The notes beneath the pieces are model-generated. The model saw only the letters and a list, made by a program, of their open reading frames with translations, was not told the DNA's origin and ran no database searches. This document shows positions 1-9,108 of a DNA stretch of 64,000 nt, piece after piece; position 1 is the stretch's first letter, and the number at the start of each line of letters is the position of its first letter. A program made the position numbers and the translations under genes. Source of the stretch: Petrosia ficiformis. Taxonomy: Eukaryota; Porifera; Demospongiae; Haplosclerida; Petrosiidae. The stretch is from assembly GCA_947044365.1 (NCBI GenBank), contig OX345646.1, forward strand, positions 2,317,327 through 2,381,326, given 5' to 3'.

Positions 1-1279
1 GATACATGTACATGTATCTCCACACCTCCCAAGAAACAATTTGCTTTTTATGATCAATTCTTTCACCTCCCCAACATAAAATCCTGTATGAAATACCTGT
101 AATCCTATCGTGTACATTCAGATTCATTCATGTGTATAGCATGCTAGCAAATGGTGGACATGTTTAAAACATAACTGACAATGCAAAAAACAAGTAGCCA
201 CAATGGCTTATAAAACTCATAAAACACAGCAGCTTAGAAAAATAACAATCAGCCACCTACATGTACAATTGTACATGTAGCTTGGTTTAGAACATTTGAA
301 GTAAAAAAGGAACACTGAAAATGGATCAACGGGAGGATGAAAGAGAGTGATGAATACGTAACTATGAATATTATAATTTAATATCAAATATTTTAATCAT
401 AAAATTAATTACTTATTACTTATATAATTATTACTCTACACTCATTTTAAAAGTTAATTTTTGTTTATACATCATTTTTGTTATTCATCCTTACTCTTTC
501 ATCTTCATAATTTATAATCATTTATAATCATTGATTATTTCATGACTATAACACATTATGATTTTGCGAGGACCTAGAGAAATGACGGCCGAAGGCCGTT
601 GTTTCGCTAGTGTAGATAAATAAGTCTCATTACCAGACTCACCAAAGGAAAAGAGAGACTGGTGAATAGTCTTACACCTTTTGTCCCCAGTAAGGAATGT
701 ACCACAGGCGTTGGTGTGCAATTACCGCCACATGTAAACTGTGAATATCATTAAATAACCAGAGCACCCTGTGGCTCTAATACTTGTTGTTTTACTTGTT
801 TATCCACCTTTGAAAAGTCTAAAGATGAAGTAGTTATTCATAACAAAATATGATTCATAGTTTAATCAAGCAGAAAACTGCTGTTCTACAAGAAGATGGC
901 CAGACTGTTCTTGGTACCATTTCATGAACTCAATTATTTCAATCGTGTTGTAGATTGCTGAAAAACTATTTTGTTGTTGTATATCCATACAAATAGATAA
1001 TAAAACTAGACCTTCCATTTGCAACAGATGATAATGCCGCACTAAATGAGTTAATGTTCATCTTATACCTGTGTGATCTCCATAATCAAAGAAAGGAGCA
1101 GTTGCTTGATGTAAATAATTAATAAGTACTACTATAAACAAAATCAATCTCAGTTACCATATAATCCACAATATTATACAGAGAACAATACATTATATTA
1201 CACTGTCTGTAACTCTGTATGTGCAAGTACAGTTCAGACTATAAGTAAAGTATAAATCATTTTATCCATGTATACAGTA
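1..1279. other. AT-rich intergenic DNA, no gene recognised
   Basis: I see no convincing coding exon here. Runs of A/T, short ATTA/TAAT repeats (about 360-530) and a few TACATGTA palindromes are visible. The short open frame on the - strand at 518-721 has no recognisable motif and is probably chance. Confidence 0.5.
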
Positions 1280-1556
1280 TCAGGGGCAGATCCAGAACTT
1301 AGAAAAGGAGGGTGCTGAATTCGCACGGCAGCAATTAATTAGTGTGCTGGATGCAACTGCATAATGGCTGCTACCAGTGTATGTTCCAACAGAAACATTG
1401 TAATAGTTGTAAAGAAGCTAAAAGTTAGTAGTAAAGCTTCCAGAAGACCTATATAAAGTGGTTTCATTTTTAATTATACAGAACAAGAAGTAAACTGCAT
1501 ATGTAGAATCATTGGAGGGAGGTGAGTGCTTCAGCACCTTTAGCACCCCCCCTTCC
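1280..1556. mobile_element. Degraded hAT-like MITE
   Basis: The left end CAGGGGCAGATCCAGAACTT resembles hAT-type termini of the CAGNGGCGGATCCAG kind. The right side ends in a C-rich stretch (about 1536-1556) that looks like the decayed complement of such an end. There is no coding capacity, and I could not find a clean target duplication. The family call rests on terminal resemblance only. Confidence 0.35.
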
Positions 1557-1624
1557 ATTCATTAGTGATACATTGAGTGATATATATATATAATTATATA
1601 TAATTATATATATCTATCCATGCA

Positions 1625-3764
1625 GACACATATCAGGGCTATACACTCTAACAAAACATGGTATACATTGCTATACCAGTACTGCTGTAGTGTACATGTA
1701 TATACTAGTACTTCTGTGGTATACATGTACATGCCTTTACACGGATACACTGTATCCATGCAGGCATAAATCTATACAGAACATGGTATGCATTGATATA
1801 CAATGTACCATTACTGCTGTGGTATATATGGATATACCAGTACTACCATGGTATACATGGATATACCATTTCTGCTGTGGTATACATGGATATACCAGTA
1901 CTACCATGGTATACATGGATACACTGTATCCATGCAGGCATAAATCAGTACAGAACATGGTATACAGATATACCATTACTGCTGTGGTATACATGGATAT
2001 ACCAATACTACCATGGTATACATGGATACACTGTATCCATGCAGGCATAAATCAGTACAGAACATGGTATACAGATATACCATTATTGCTGTGGTATACA
2101 TGGATATACCAGTACTACCAATGGTATACATTGTACATGTACATGTACATGGATATGCTGTATCCATGCAGGCATAAATCAGTACAGAACATGGTATACA
2201 TTAATATACCATTACTGCTGTGGTATACATGGATATACCAATACTACCATGATATACATGGATACACTGTATCCATGCAGGCATAAATTAGTACAGAACA
2301 TGGTATACAGATATACCATTATTGCTGTGGTATACATTGATATACCAGTACTACCATGGTATACATGTACGTACATGGATACACTGTATCCATGCAAGCA
2401 TAAATCAGTACAGAACATGGTATACATCGATATACCATTACTGCTGTGGTATAGATTGATATACCATTACTGCTGTGGTATATATTGATATACCATTACT
2501 GCTGTGGTATACATGGATATACATGTACCATTACTACGATGGTATACATGGATACACTGTATCCATCCAGGCATAAATCCGTACACAACATGGTATACAT
2601 TGATATACCATTACTGCTGTGGTATACATGTACATGGATATACCAATACTACCATGGCATACATGGATACACTGTATCCATGCAGGCATAAATCAGTACA
2701 GAACATGGTATACAGATATACCATTATTGCTGTGGTATACATAGATATACCAGTACTACCAATGGTATACATTGTACATGTACATGGATACGCTGTATCC
2801 ATGCAGGCATAAATCAGTACAGAACATGGTATACAGATATACCATTACTGCTGTGGTATACATGGATATACCAATACTACCATGGTATACATGGATACAC
2901 TGTATCCATGCAGGCATAAATTAGTACAGAACATGGTATACAGATATACCATTATTGCTGTACTACCAATGGTATACATTGTACATGTACATGGATACGC
3001 TGTATCCATGCAGGCATAAATCAGTACAGAACATGGTATACATTGATATACCATTACTGCTGTGGTATACATGGATATACCAATACTACCATGGTATACA
3101 TGGATACACTGTATCCATGCAGGCATAAATCAGTACAGAACATGGTATACAGATATACCATTATTGCTGTGGTATACATTGATATACCAGTACTACCATG
3201 GTATACATGTACGTACATGGATACACTGTATCCATGCAAGCATAAATCAGTACAGAACATGGTATACATCGATATACCATTACTGCTGTGGTATACATGT
3301 ACATTTGTGTACATTGATATACCATTACTGCTGTGGTATATATTGATATACCATTACTGCTGTGGTATATATTGATATACATGTACCATTACTGCTGTGG
3401 TATACATGTACCATTACTACGATGGTATACATGAATACACTGTATCCATGCAGGCATAAATCAGTACAGAACATGGTATACATTGATATACCATTACTGC
3501 TGTGGTATACATTGATATACCAATACTACCATGGTATACATGGATACGCTGTATCCATGCAGACATATATCAGGGCTATACACTCTGACAGAACATGGTA
3601 TACATTGCTATACCAAAACTGCTATTGTAAACATGGATACAATGTATACATGGGCTATACACTCTGACAGTATAGTACAGAGCATGGTATACTTAAGTAC
3701 TCCTGTGGTATACATGGATACCATGCATGCAGGTATATATCTGTGCTATATACGTACGCTACTG
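1625..3764. repeat. Palindrome-rich minisatellite with a higher-order unit of about 105-120 bp
   Basis: The array is built from a few blocks: GGTATACATGGATATACC (near-palindromic), ATTACTGCTGTGGTATAC, GTATCCATGCAGGCATAAAT and CAGTACAGAACATGGTATAC. The GTATCCATGCAGGCATAAAT-type block recurs about 15 times between about 1753 and 3550. Spacing is mostly 95-127 bp, with a few longer gaps where extra short blocks are inserted. Because almost every block is self-complementary, open reading frames appear on both strands and in several frames (up to 198 codons), rich in Tyr, Ile, Met and Cys. I take these as a by-product of the repeat and not as genes. The array continues after the MITE insertion, at 4130-4235. 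Confidence 0.9.
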
Positions 3765-3772
3765 TCCATGGT

Positions 3773-4121
3773 CAGGGCCGCTGAGAGGTTGAAAGGGGCC
3801 CAGAGCGCTCGAAGCGCGGCAAAAATTTTTTAGCTAATCAATTATTCATAGTGGGTCTGGTTAATTAATTAATTGCGTGTTATTAGCAATAATTGCTCGT
3901 TCAGCATTACACGTGTCACTGTTTCAGGTATAAATAATTATAACTATTATTATTGTTTTATCTAGCTTGACGTTGAATTATAGATTTATAATCGTGTTTC
4001 CTATAGTTGAGTAAGCTCATCTATATAATAATCGTCAAAACGTTTGGGGCCCCAAGGGAATGTGGGGCCCCAGGGCAGTTGCCCCTGTTGCCCCCCCCCC
4101 CCCCCCCTCTCAGTGGCCCTG
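3773..4121. mobile_element. hAT-family MITE inserted in the minisatellite
   Basis: Terminal inverted repeats CAGGGCCGCTGAGAGG and CCTCTCAGTGGCCCTG bound a 349-bp element. The flanking 8-bp direct repeat TCCATGGT (3765-3772 and 4122-4129) is a perfect target-site duplication, and 8 bp is the hAT hallmark. It contains no transposase. An inverted copy of its interior lies at about 8951-9108 and its other end at about 12144-12230, so the family has at least two members here. The C-homopolymer near 4091-4107 is part of the right end. Confidence 0.88.
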
Positions 4122-4129
4122 TCCATGGT

Positions 4130-4235
4130 ATACATTGATATACCAGTACTATCATGGTATACATAGAGTACAGGTGTAATAACAAAGACCACAGTATACA
4201 GACACAGTATCTCTGGAGGTATGGCATACACATAT
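4130..4235. repeat. Continuation of the minisatellite after the MITE
   Basis: GGTATACATTGATATACC-type blocks resume directly after the target duplication of the hAT MITE and then fade out. This shows the MITE landed inside a pre-existing array. Confidence 0.75.
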
Positions 4236-4390
4236 GTTCATGGTTAGCATGTAAACTAAGGATCATAGATGTACACTATAGACAGCATGTGGCACTACTG
4301 GACATGTCTCAAATTCAATATAAAAAATGTAGCAGGGGTAATCAATCATTGAACGTAAAAGGTTGTGCATGTTCCTCTATCCCTCTAAAC

Positions 4391-4687
4391 ATTATTGGTC
4401 CAAATTGAAGCAAAGACATGATTATATCATTATAATAATAATTAGCATTTTGTGCTAGCACAGCTCATATTTCCCAGGAGCTGGTTAATTCATGCCTCGT
4501 GGTTAATATTTCCCAGGAGTTGGTTATTTCATGCCTCGTAGTTAATATTTCCCGGGAGTTGCAGCCGATTTGTTGCCTCTTAGAACACACTCACATAACC
4601 ATGTGATTGTAAAAGTCACACCCACTTAATTATGTATCCAGGTGACTTTACCACATAGCATATACTGAACATGTACATGTATGTATG
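4391..4687. repeat. Dispersed repeat flanking the CTGAGAAAACC element
   Basis: This stretch is similar to 23340-23587 (shared blocks include ATTATTGGTCCAA, GCTAGCACAG/GCTAGCCACAG, CATATTTCCCAGGAG, GACTTTACCACATAG). In both places it directly precedes the same inverted-repeat element. It therefore belongs to a larger dispersed repeat or a common insertion context. A short tandem duplication of CATATTTCCCAGGAGYTGGTT-like sequence is visible at 4467-4560. Confidence 0.55.
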
Positions 4688-4987
4688 TAACCGACTCTGA
4701 GAAAACCAGGCTTATGGACTGAGATTTCAAAATAAAATTTTCCCGAATAAAGTGTTAAATTAGCTCTAGAATGGTATACTATATATCCCAATCAAGACAC
4801 AGCTAAAGCCACAACAAGCAAGTAAGCCGTCGAAACCATTTTGTGTTTAAATAATTTTTCTTGATTGTGATTAAATTCTGTAAATTTGCAAAGCACAAAG
4901 AGGTTAGCAAGCCTCGCTGAAGGTATAAATGGAAAGTTATGACATTAGTGAAGCTTTTTTATGTAATGAAATGGTAATCACCACAAC

Positions 4988-5605
4988 TAGTCTCGCGTAG
5001 CCAGACCCAATCTACGAAGGAAGGGTCTGGGGACAAACCTACATACACTTCGTTCAAGTACTTTAAGTGGTCATAATTACTTAATGATATTCATGAAGTA
5101 AAATAATTATATTCATACATTTACACGTGTGAAATTATTATGGCGCTGGAGAGTGCAATAGCGATCTCTTTCTACCTATTAGTTTAGCAAAAGCAGTCAA
5201 ACTCTGCAACTTCTTCACTAAATGCTCTCTCTTCACGTTGATCTCCTGAATTAGCTTGAAATACTCATTCTTACACTTGTGGCATAGCCAACTCTCTCTC
5301 ACTGAAATTTGTTTTCTCCAACAATAAATATACTTCTTGATAAAGGAATAATTCGAACCTTTCTCTAGTGGCTTCTGCACTGTCTCCGTACAATTTCAAT
5401 TTTTTAGCCTTCGCTGTACCTCTACTAACATCACACTTACAGATAACACACCAATCCTCCATTTGCTACTTTAGCACGTTGATTCAATGAATGGAGTGTA
5501 CTTAACGTAGCTGTTACACCAAACATTCGGTGGTACGTACTTGAACGAAGCTTGTCCCCAGACTAGACCCTTCCTTCGTAGGTTGGGTCTGGCTACGCGA
5601 GACTA
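4988..5605. mobile_element. TAGTC-ended DNA element with 9-bp target duplication
   Basis: The ends are TAGTCTCGCGTAGCCAGACC and its inverse, and the inverted repeat extends for about 50 bp (4988-5036 against 5557-5605). Flanking direct repeats CACCACAAC occur at 4979-4987 and 5606-5614. A 9-bp target duplication with long inverted repeats fits Mutator-like (MULE) elements, so I infer that superfamily. The element carries no transposase. Its middle holds a short cysteine-containing coding-like stretch on the - strand. The same ends occur at 14785-15046 and 7386-7451. Confidence 0.8.
5138..5462 (-). pseudogene. Zinc-binding exon-like sequence captured inside the TAGTC element
   Basis: Reading from an ATG at 5462, the frame gives a CxxC pair (CVIC), a basic stretch and an ELF(L) segment. 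A second CxxC pair (CHKC) lies about 50 residues later, in an overlapping second frame (5380-5138). Two CxxC pairs separated by about 45-55 residues resemble ZAD-like or other treble-clef zinc modules that are often encoded by a first exon. The switch of frame near 5290-5330 means it is not intact as one open frame. Because the whole stretch lies between the inverted repeats, it was probably captured from a host gene (Pack-MULE-like). The function is unknown and the domain assignment is tentative. Confidence 0.45.
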
Positions 5606-5690
5606 CACCACAACTGCCAAGGATATTTTCACTTGTACCTCAAAATCCATAAGCCAGGTTTTCTCAGAGCTGGTCACATGTATAAATTAT

Positions 5691-6060
5691 AACTATATAT
5701 ATAATTATTATTATATTAATAATTATTATTATATTAATAATTATAATCATACACATAATTGAATTTGTACCTGAAAGATAAGGAAAACAGTTCTTTAGAA
5801 GGAGTGTGTTTACTTCCTTGATACTCGAACATACCAAAATCCATAACTTCTTTATAATTGTAATAAACTTCTCTCTGGTAACGGTCAAGATAAACTAGGC
5901 TGCCGCAACTACCTCTGTAACCCTCAAGCACACTATCTATGCTCAATTGTGAAAGTGACTGACTCGAAACTGAAAGTGGGTTCAAAGTGCGCGCACATCT
6001 TGCGCATGCGCATATTTATGACAATTACAAGTGCGCGCACTGGCTAATGGTAGTGATGGG
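5691..6060. other. AT-rich intergenic stretch
   Basis: It begins with an ATTATTATATTAATAATT tract (5700-5755), which is simple AT repeat. The - strand open frames at 5664-5985 are poorly conserved in composition and show no motif. I see no gene here. Confidence 0.4.
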
Positions 6061-6061
6061 T

Positions 6062-6274
6062 ATGACGTGCCGTTTGTAACAGTTGAAACTCTATTATTTG
6101 CGCATGCGCATAATATTAACAAAATACGTTAGCATGACAAACTGGGGGGGTCAGGGGGGGCGGAGCCCCCCAGTTTAGGCCCTGGGATCGTTAGGGTTAT
6201 CATCCATGTTGTTTGCGCATGCTCACATTTGTATATATTATCAGTGACATTAGTTTGTTACAAACGGCACGCCA
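6062..6274. mobile_element. Small inverted-repeat element (GACGTGCCGTTTGTAAC ends) with a G/C hairpin
   Basis: The left end GACGTGCCGTTTGTAACA and right end GTTACAAACGGCACGCC are inverted copies, about 213 bp apart. TTTGCGCATGCGCA (about 6098) and TTTGCGCATGC (about 6213) form an inner pair. In the middle, 6139-6176 folds into a hairpin with an AAACTGGGGG / CCCCCCAGTTT stem. The element is non-coding. Confidence 0.6.
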
Positions 6275-6640
6275 TAGATGGGCGATACCAGAAATTTCCA
6301 TTTCGATACGATACCAAGTAGTTTGGGATTGAGTATCGATAGTATCGAGTACTGGAAACTGCGCATGTTCAGTAACACGTGGCCACTGCACTTCAGTAAC
6401 ACGTGGCCACACTGACCAGAGGACCTCGTGTATGGGAGTGTATGTATGCACTGTGCAGCTGCATACACAATTCGAAAAAAATAATTATAATTAAATTTTA
6501 TTAAAGTTTATTAACCGCACTTAATTAAATTAAGGGCGTGGTTTGGTATCGATTACTCGTTTTAATGCAATCATTCGATACCAATACTACTCGATACTAA
6601 GCTAGTATCGATATTATTTCGATAGTATTGTCTCTTGGCT
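6275..6640. repeat. GTATCGATAC-rich inverted-repeat element
   Basis: Both ends contain repeated GATACC/GTATCGATA motifs in opposite orientation (6285-6350 and 6546-6640), with AT-rich sequence between them. This looks like a MITE or foldback repeat. The - strand frames at 6200-6468 have no motif. Confidence 0.5.
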
Positions 6641-7385
6641 AAATGTATACTACACAATAGAAAATAGAGTACTGTATTGTCTATGAGTATACCAATCATA
6701 ACATAAGACCTAAACAAAGGTAGCTAGCCCTAGGTTCGATGGACCATGCCCTTGTCGCTGTGGCATAATTATATTAATTACAGAACCTAAACTTCAGTTA
6801 CACCGTTAAAGTAATATGTGCAAAAATTATAGAAATCATGTCATTATGAGTGAGCTCAATCTACATATAACTCAATGTACATATAATAATGGTCCTCACA
6901 AAAAGAGGTCAGGTTAACCTGACCTATCGCTCCGCCACTGTCTAGTAATAGGATTATCTTTAGAATTACTAATTCATTGTGATCTTCTTATACCAGGGAC
7001 ATCCAGTATAAACGTAAGTGGACAATGGTCAGAATTAGGTGAAAGGGTATCAATTTCAAAATTAGACAGCTAATTGTATGGGAATAAAAGAACACCATAG
7101 AACCCTTCTTGATGATTATGAAGATGGAGATTTAAATAGCTATGTAGATAGCGGTGTTGTGTGTTACAACTGTTGTCAAAAGTGCAACACTTAATTAAAG
7201 TGATCAGTTCCGGGTGTCCATCTGTATATGCATGGAAAAACAATGATATCAACTTCAGACACAACCCAGTTTCAGAGGAACGTTTGGTTTAAAATTGAAA
7301 GATCAAACATTTCCATGGCAACTTAACTATACCTTTAGGGGTATAAAATATAAACAACCACTGGAGCACCCCATTTTTAACAGTG
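6641..7385. other. Intergenic DNA with a perfect 20-bp palindrome
   Basis: No gene recognised. At 6906-6925 there is a perfect palindrome, AGGTCAGGTTAACCTGACCT, followed by TCCGCCACTG, which looks like a transposon end. The palindrome may be part of a MITE terminus and not a regulatory site. Confidence 0.4.
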
Positions 7386-7451
7386 TAGTCTAGCAAGCCA
7401 GACTCTCACACACAAAATGGGAAGAGTGCGAGAGTCTAGCTTGCAAGACTA
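7386..7451. mobile_element. 66-bp foldback relic with TAGTCT...AGACTA ends
   Basis: TAGTCTAGCAAGCCAGACTC and GAGTCTAGCTTGCAAGACTA are inverted copies separated by about 26 bp. The tips match the TAGTC-ended family at 4988-5605 and 14785-15046, so this is probably a minimal deletion derivative. Confidence 0.6.
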
Positions 7452-7632
7452 TGGAAAAAAAATTTTGCTAAAATACTTTAAAAAGCATCTTCTAAACACA
7501 TCAGTCAGCTAGAATTAGTCATGCAGCTACACAGAAGCTAATGCACAGGGCCACTGAGAGGGGGGCAACAAGGGCAACTGCCCTGGGGGGCCCCACATTC
7601 TCTTGGGTTCCCCAAACGTTTTGACCATTATT

Positions 7633-8950
7633 AACCCAAACGCGTAGGCGGTAATCGGTTTGTGTGTGTCTGTGTGTCTGTGTGTCTGTGTGTTACCACG
7701 TAATCTTTGCAAATACCTGGTGTTACTGGTTCATTGACACTGCTTTCCAAACGCTAGAGCCTGATAATTCCGAGATTTAAACGATTTGTGATAATCTCGT
7801 TGACAAATGAAATTACGATCTCCAGCTTTCATGGAATCGATAGACTTTCCTCAGTCGTCATTTTCACTCACACTGTACGTTGCGCATGCGCATTGGTGTA
7901 TATAGTTTTGCCTCGTGTGCTTACTTCGTGAAGTTTGGTATCCTTCTCGATCTCCTCTCAATCATTTCTCAACATTTGGTATCCAGTTCTAACTTCATCA
8001 CTGCTACACTATTGAAATCAACTATAGTTTGAACAGATTTATTGTGTATTGTGAAAGAATTGAACGGAAAACGCCATCTCTCAACATTGTTCAGTGATTC
8101 AATCATAGAAGAAATTTCTGACATTGACATTGGATATGTTGCAGAAGATAGTTCTGATACAGATACATTTAGTCACCATCAATTACACAACGTACGTGAA
8201 TGGGAGTGAAGTACCTTGATGAACTCAAGAAATATCTTAACTGCATGTAACAGTAAGGTAGTGGTCGGAATCGACAGTACACACCCTGAAATTGGTGAGT
8301 GTACAAAATGTCAAATGATGCAAAATACCGAGTCCTGTGAAACACTTCTCACTACTCATATTCTTGTCAAATCTTCTGAAATGCCATCACCAATGTCATT
8401 AACAGCAACTGGTGACATGGTACATAAACTGTGCTGTAATAAAGACACCAAGATTACCAAGATGGCATTACTAACATGTCCACCTTTAAGCCTTACATAT
8501 AAGGATGACATGATATGTTCCATCTCAAGGTCATGAGCTACTGACTCAGTGCTGTCTTTCGTGTTCATTTGATTCACTTTCAATTAACTATTAATTTTGG
8601 TTAAAATTTCATTTATTCACTTTCACTTAATTAACTATTAACTATGGTTAAAATCATTTTTGTTATTTTTTTGCTGAAACAATCGTGCTTGATTGCATGT
8701 TGTGAACATGTTCAATGAATGCACTAAAGTGCAGAACCCTCGGTGTAAAAATTTACATTAATAAACATTTAAAGTTCTTCATTCTTCTCAACTCAGCTTA
8801 GACTCACATACACGCACAACAAACTGATCTGTCACAATTTTTTGTCCTGGAATAAAAAATTGCTTGAAATTTGTTATCCTAAGACTTTACTTTAAATGTT
8901 TATTAATGTAAATTTTTACAGCAAGGGTTCTGCACTTCAGTGCATTCATT
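7633..8950. mobile_element. Element carrying an RPA-like protein fragment, inserted in the hAT-like element
   Basis: Comparison with the MITE at 3773-4121 places the insertion between GACCATTATT (ending about 7632) and ATATAGATGAG (about 8951). It starts AACCCAAACGCGTAGGCGG and contains a TG/TC-rich tract (7662-7694). It ends with an approximately 60-bp inverted repeat: 8716-8776 against 8891-8950, with tips AATGAATGCACT/AGTGCATTCATT. A similar tip occurs at about 13338-13378. The superfamily is unknown. No clear target duplication is seen. Confidence 0.55.
8053..8536 (+). pseudogene. RPA-like (zinc/OB-fold) transposon protein fragment
   Basis: Two coding-like parts are present. An acidic stretch (about 8053-8209; FSDSIIEEISDIDIG) ends at a stop. 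A second part (8216-8536) contains CTKCQMMQ, ESCET, HILVKS and LTYKDDMICSIS. From memory of the family, a CxxC zinc module followed by a beta-rich segment with an LTY..N/D..I..ISR ending resembles the C-terminal part of replication protein A-like OB-fold proteins, which are abundant in transposons of sponges and cnidarians. Both the N-terminal OB fold and a proper start are missing, so this is a remnant. A related-looking N-terminal fragment may be at 48906-49286. No search was possible. Confidence 0.4.
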
Positions 8951-9108
8951 ATATAGATGAGCTTACTCAATTATAGGAAATACGATTATAAATCTATAAT
9001 TCAACGTCAAGCTAGATAAAACAATAATAATAGTTATAATTATTTATACCTGAAACAGTGACAAACGTGTAAAGCTGAATGAGCAATTATGTTAATAACA
9101 CGCAATTA

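Larger units (their letters stand above)
4688..5690. mobile_element. Inverted-repeat element with CTGAGAAAACC ends, interrupted by a TAGTC element
   Basis: The left end (about 4690-4720, ACTCTGAGAAAACCAGGCTT) and right end (about 5650-5680, AAGCCAGGTTTTCTCAGAGC) are inverted copies. Related copies lie at 23587-26207 (heavily nested) and 55068-55478 (uninterrupted). The uninterrupted copy is about 410 bp, which shows that the extra about 620 bp here is an insertion (see 4988-5605). It has no coding capacity. I could not assign a superfamily. Confidence 0.65.

Noticed and set aside
1690..3833. Many open frames on both strands (up to 198 codons) in the minisatellite
   Set aside because: All consist of the translated repeat unit (WYTWIY, MVYMDT and so on), and overlapping frames are equally open on both strands. 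This is what self-complementary repeats give by chance.
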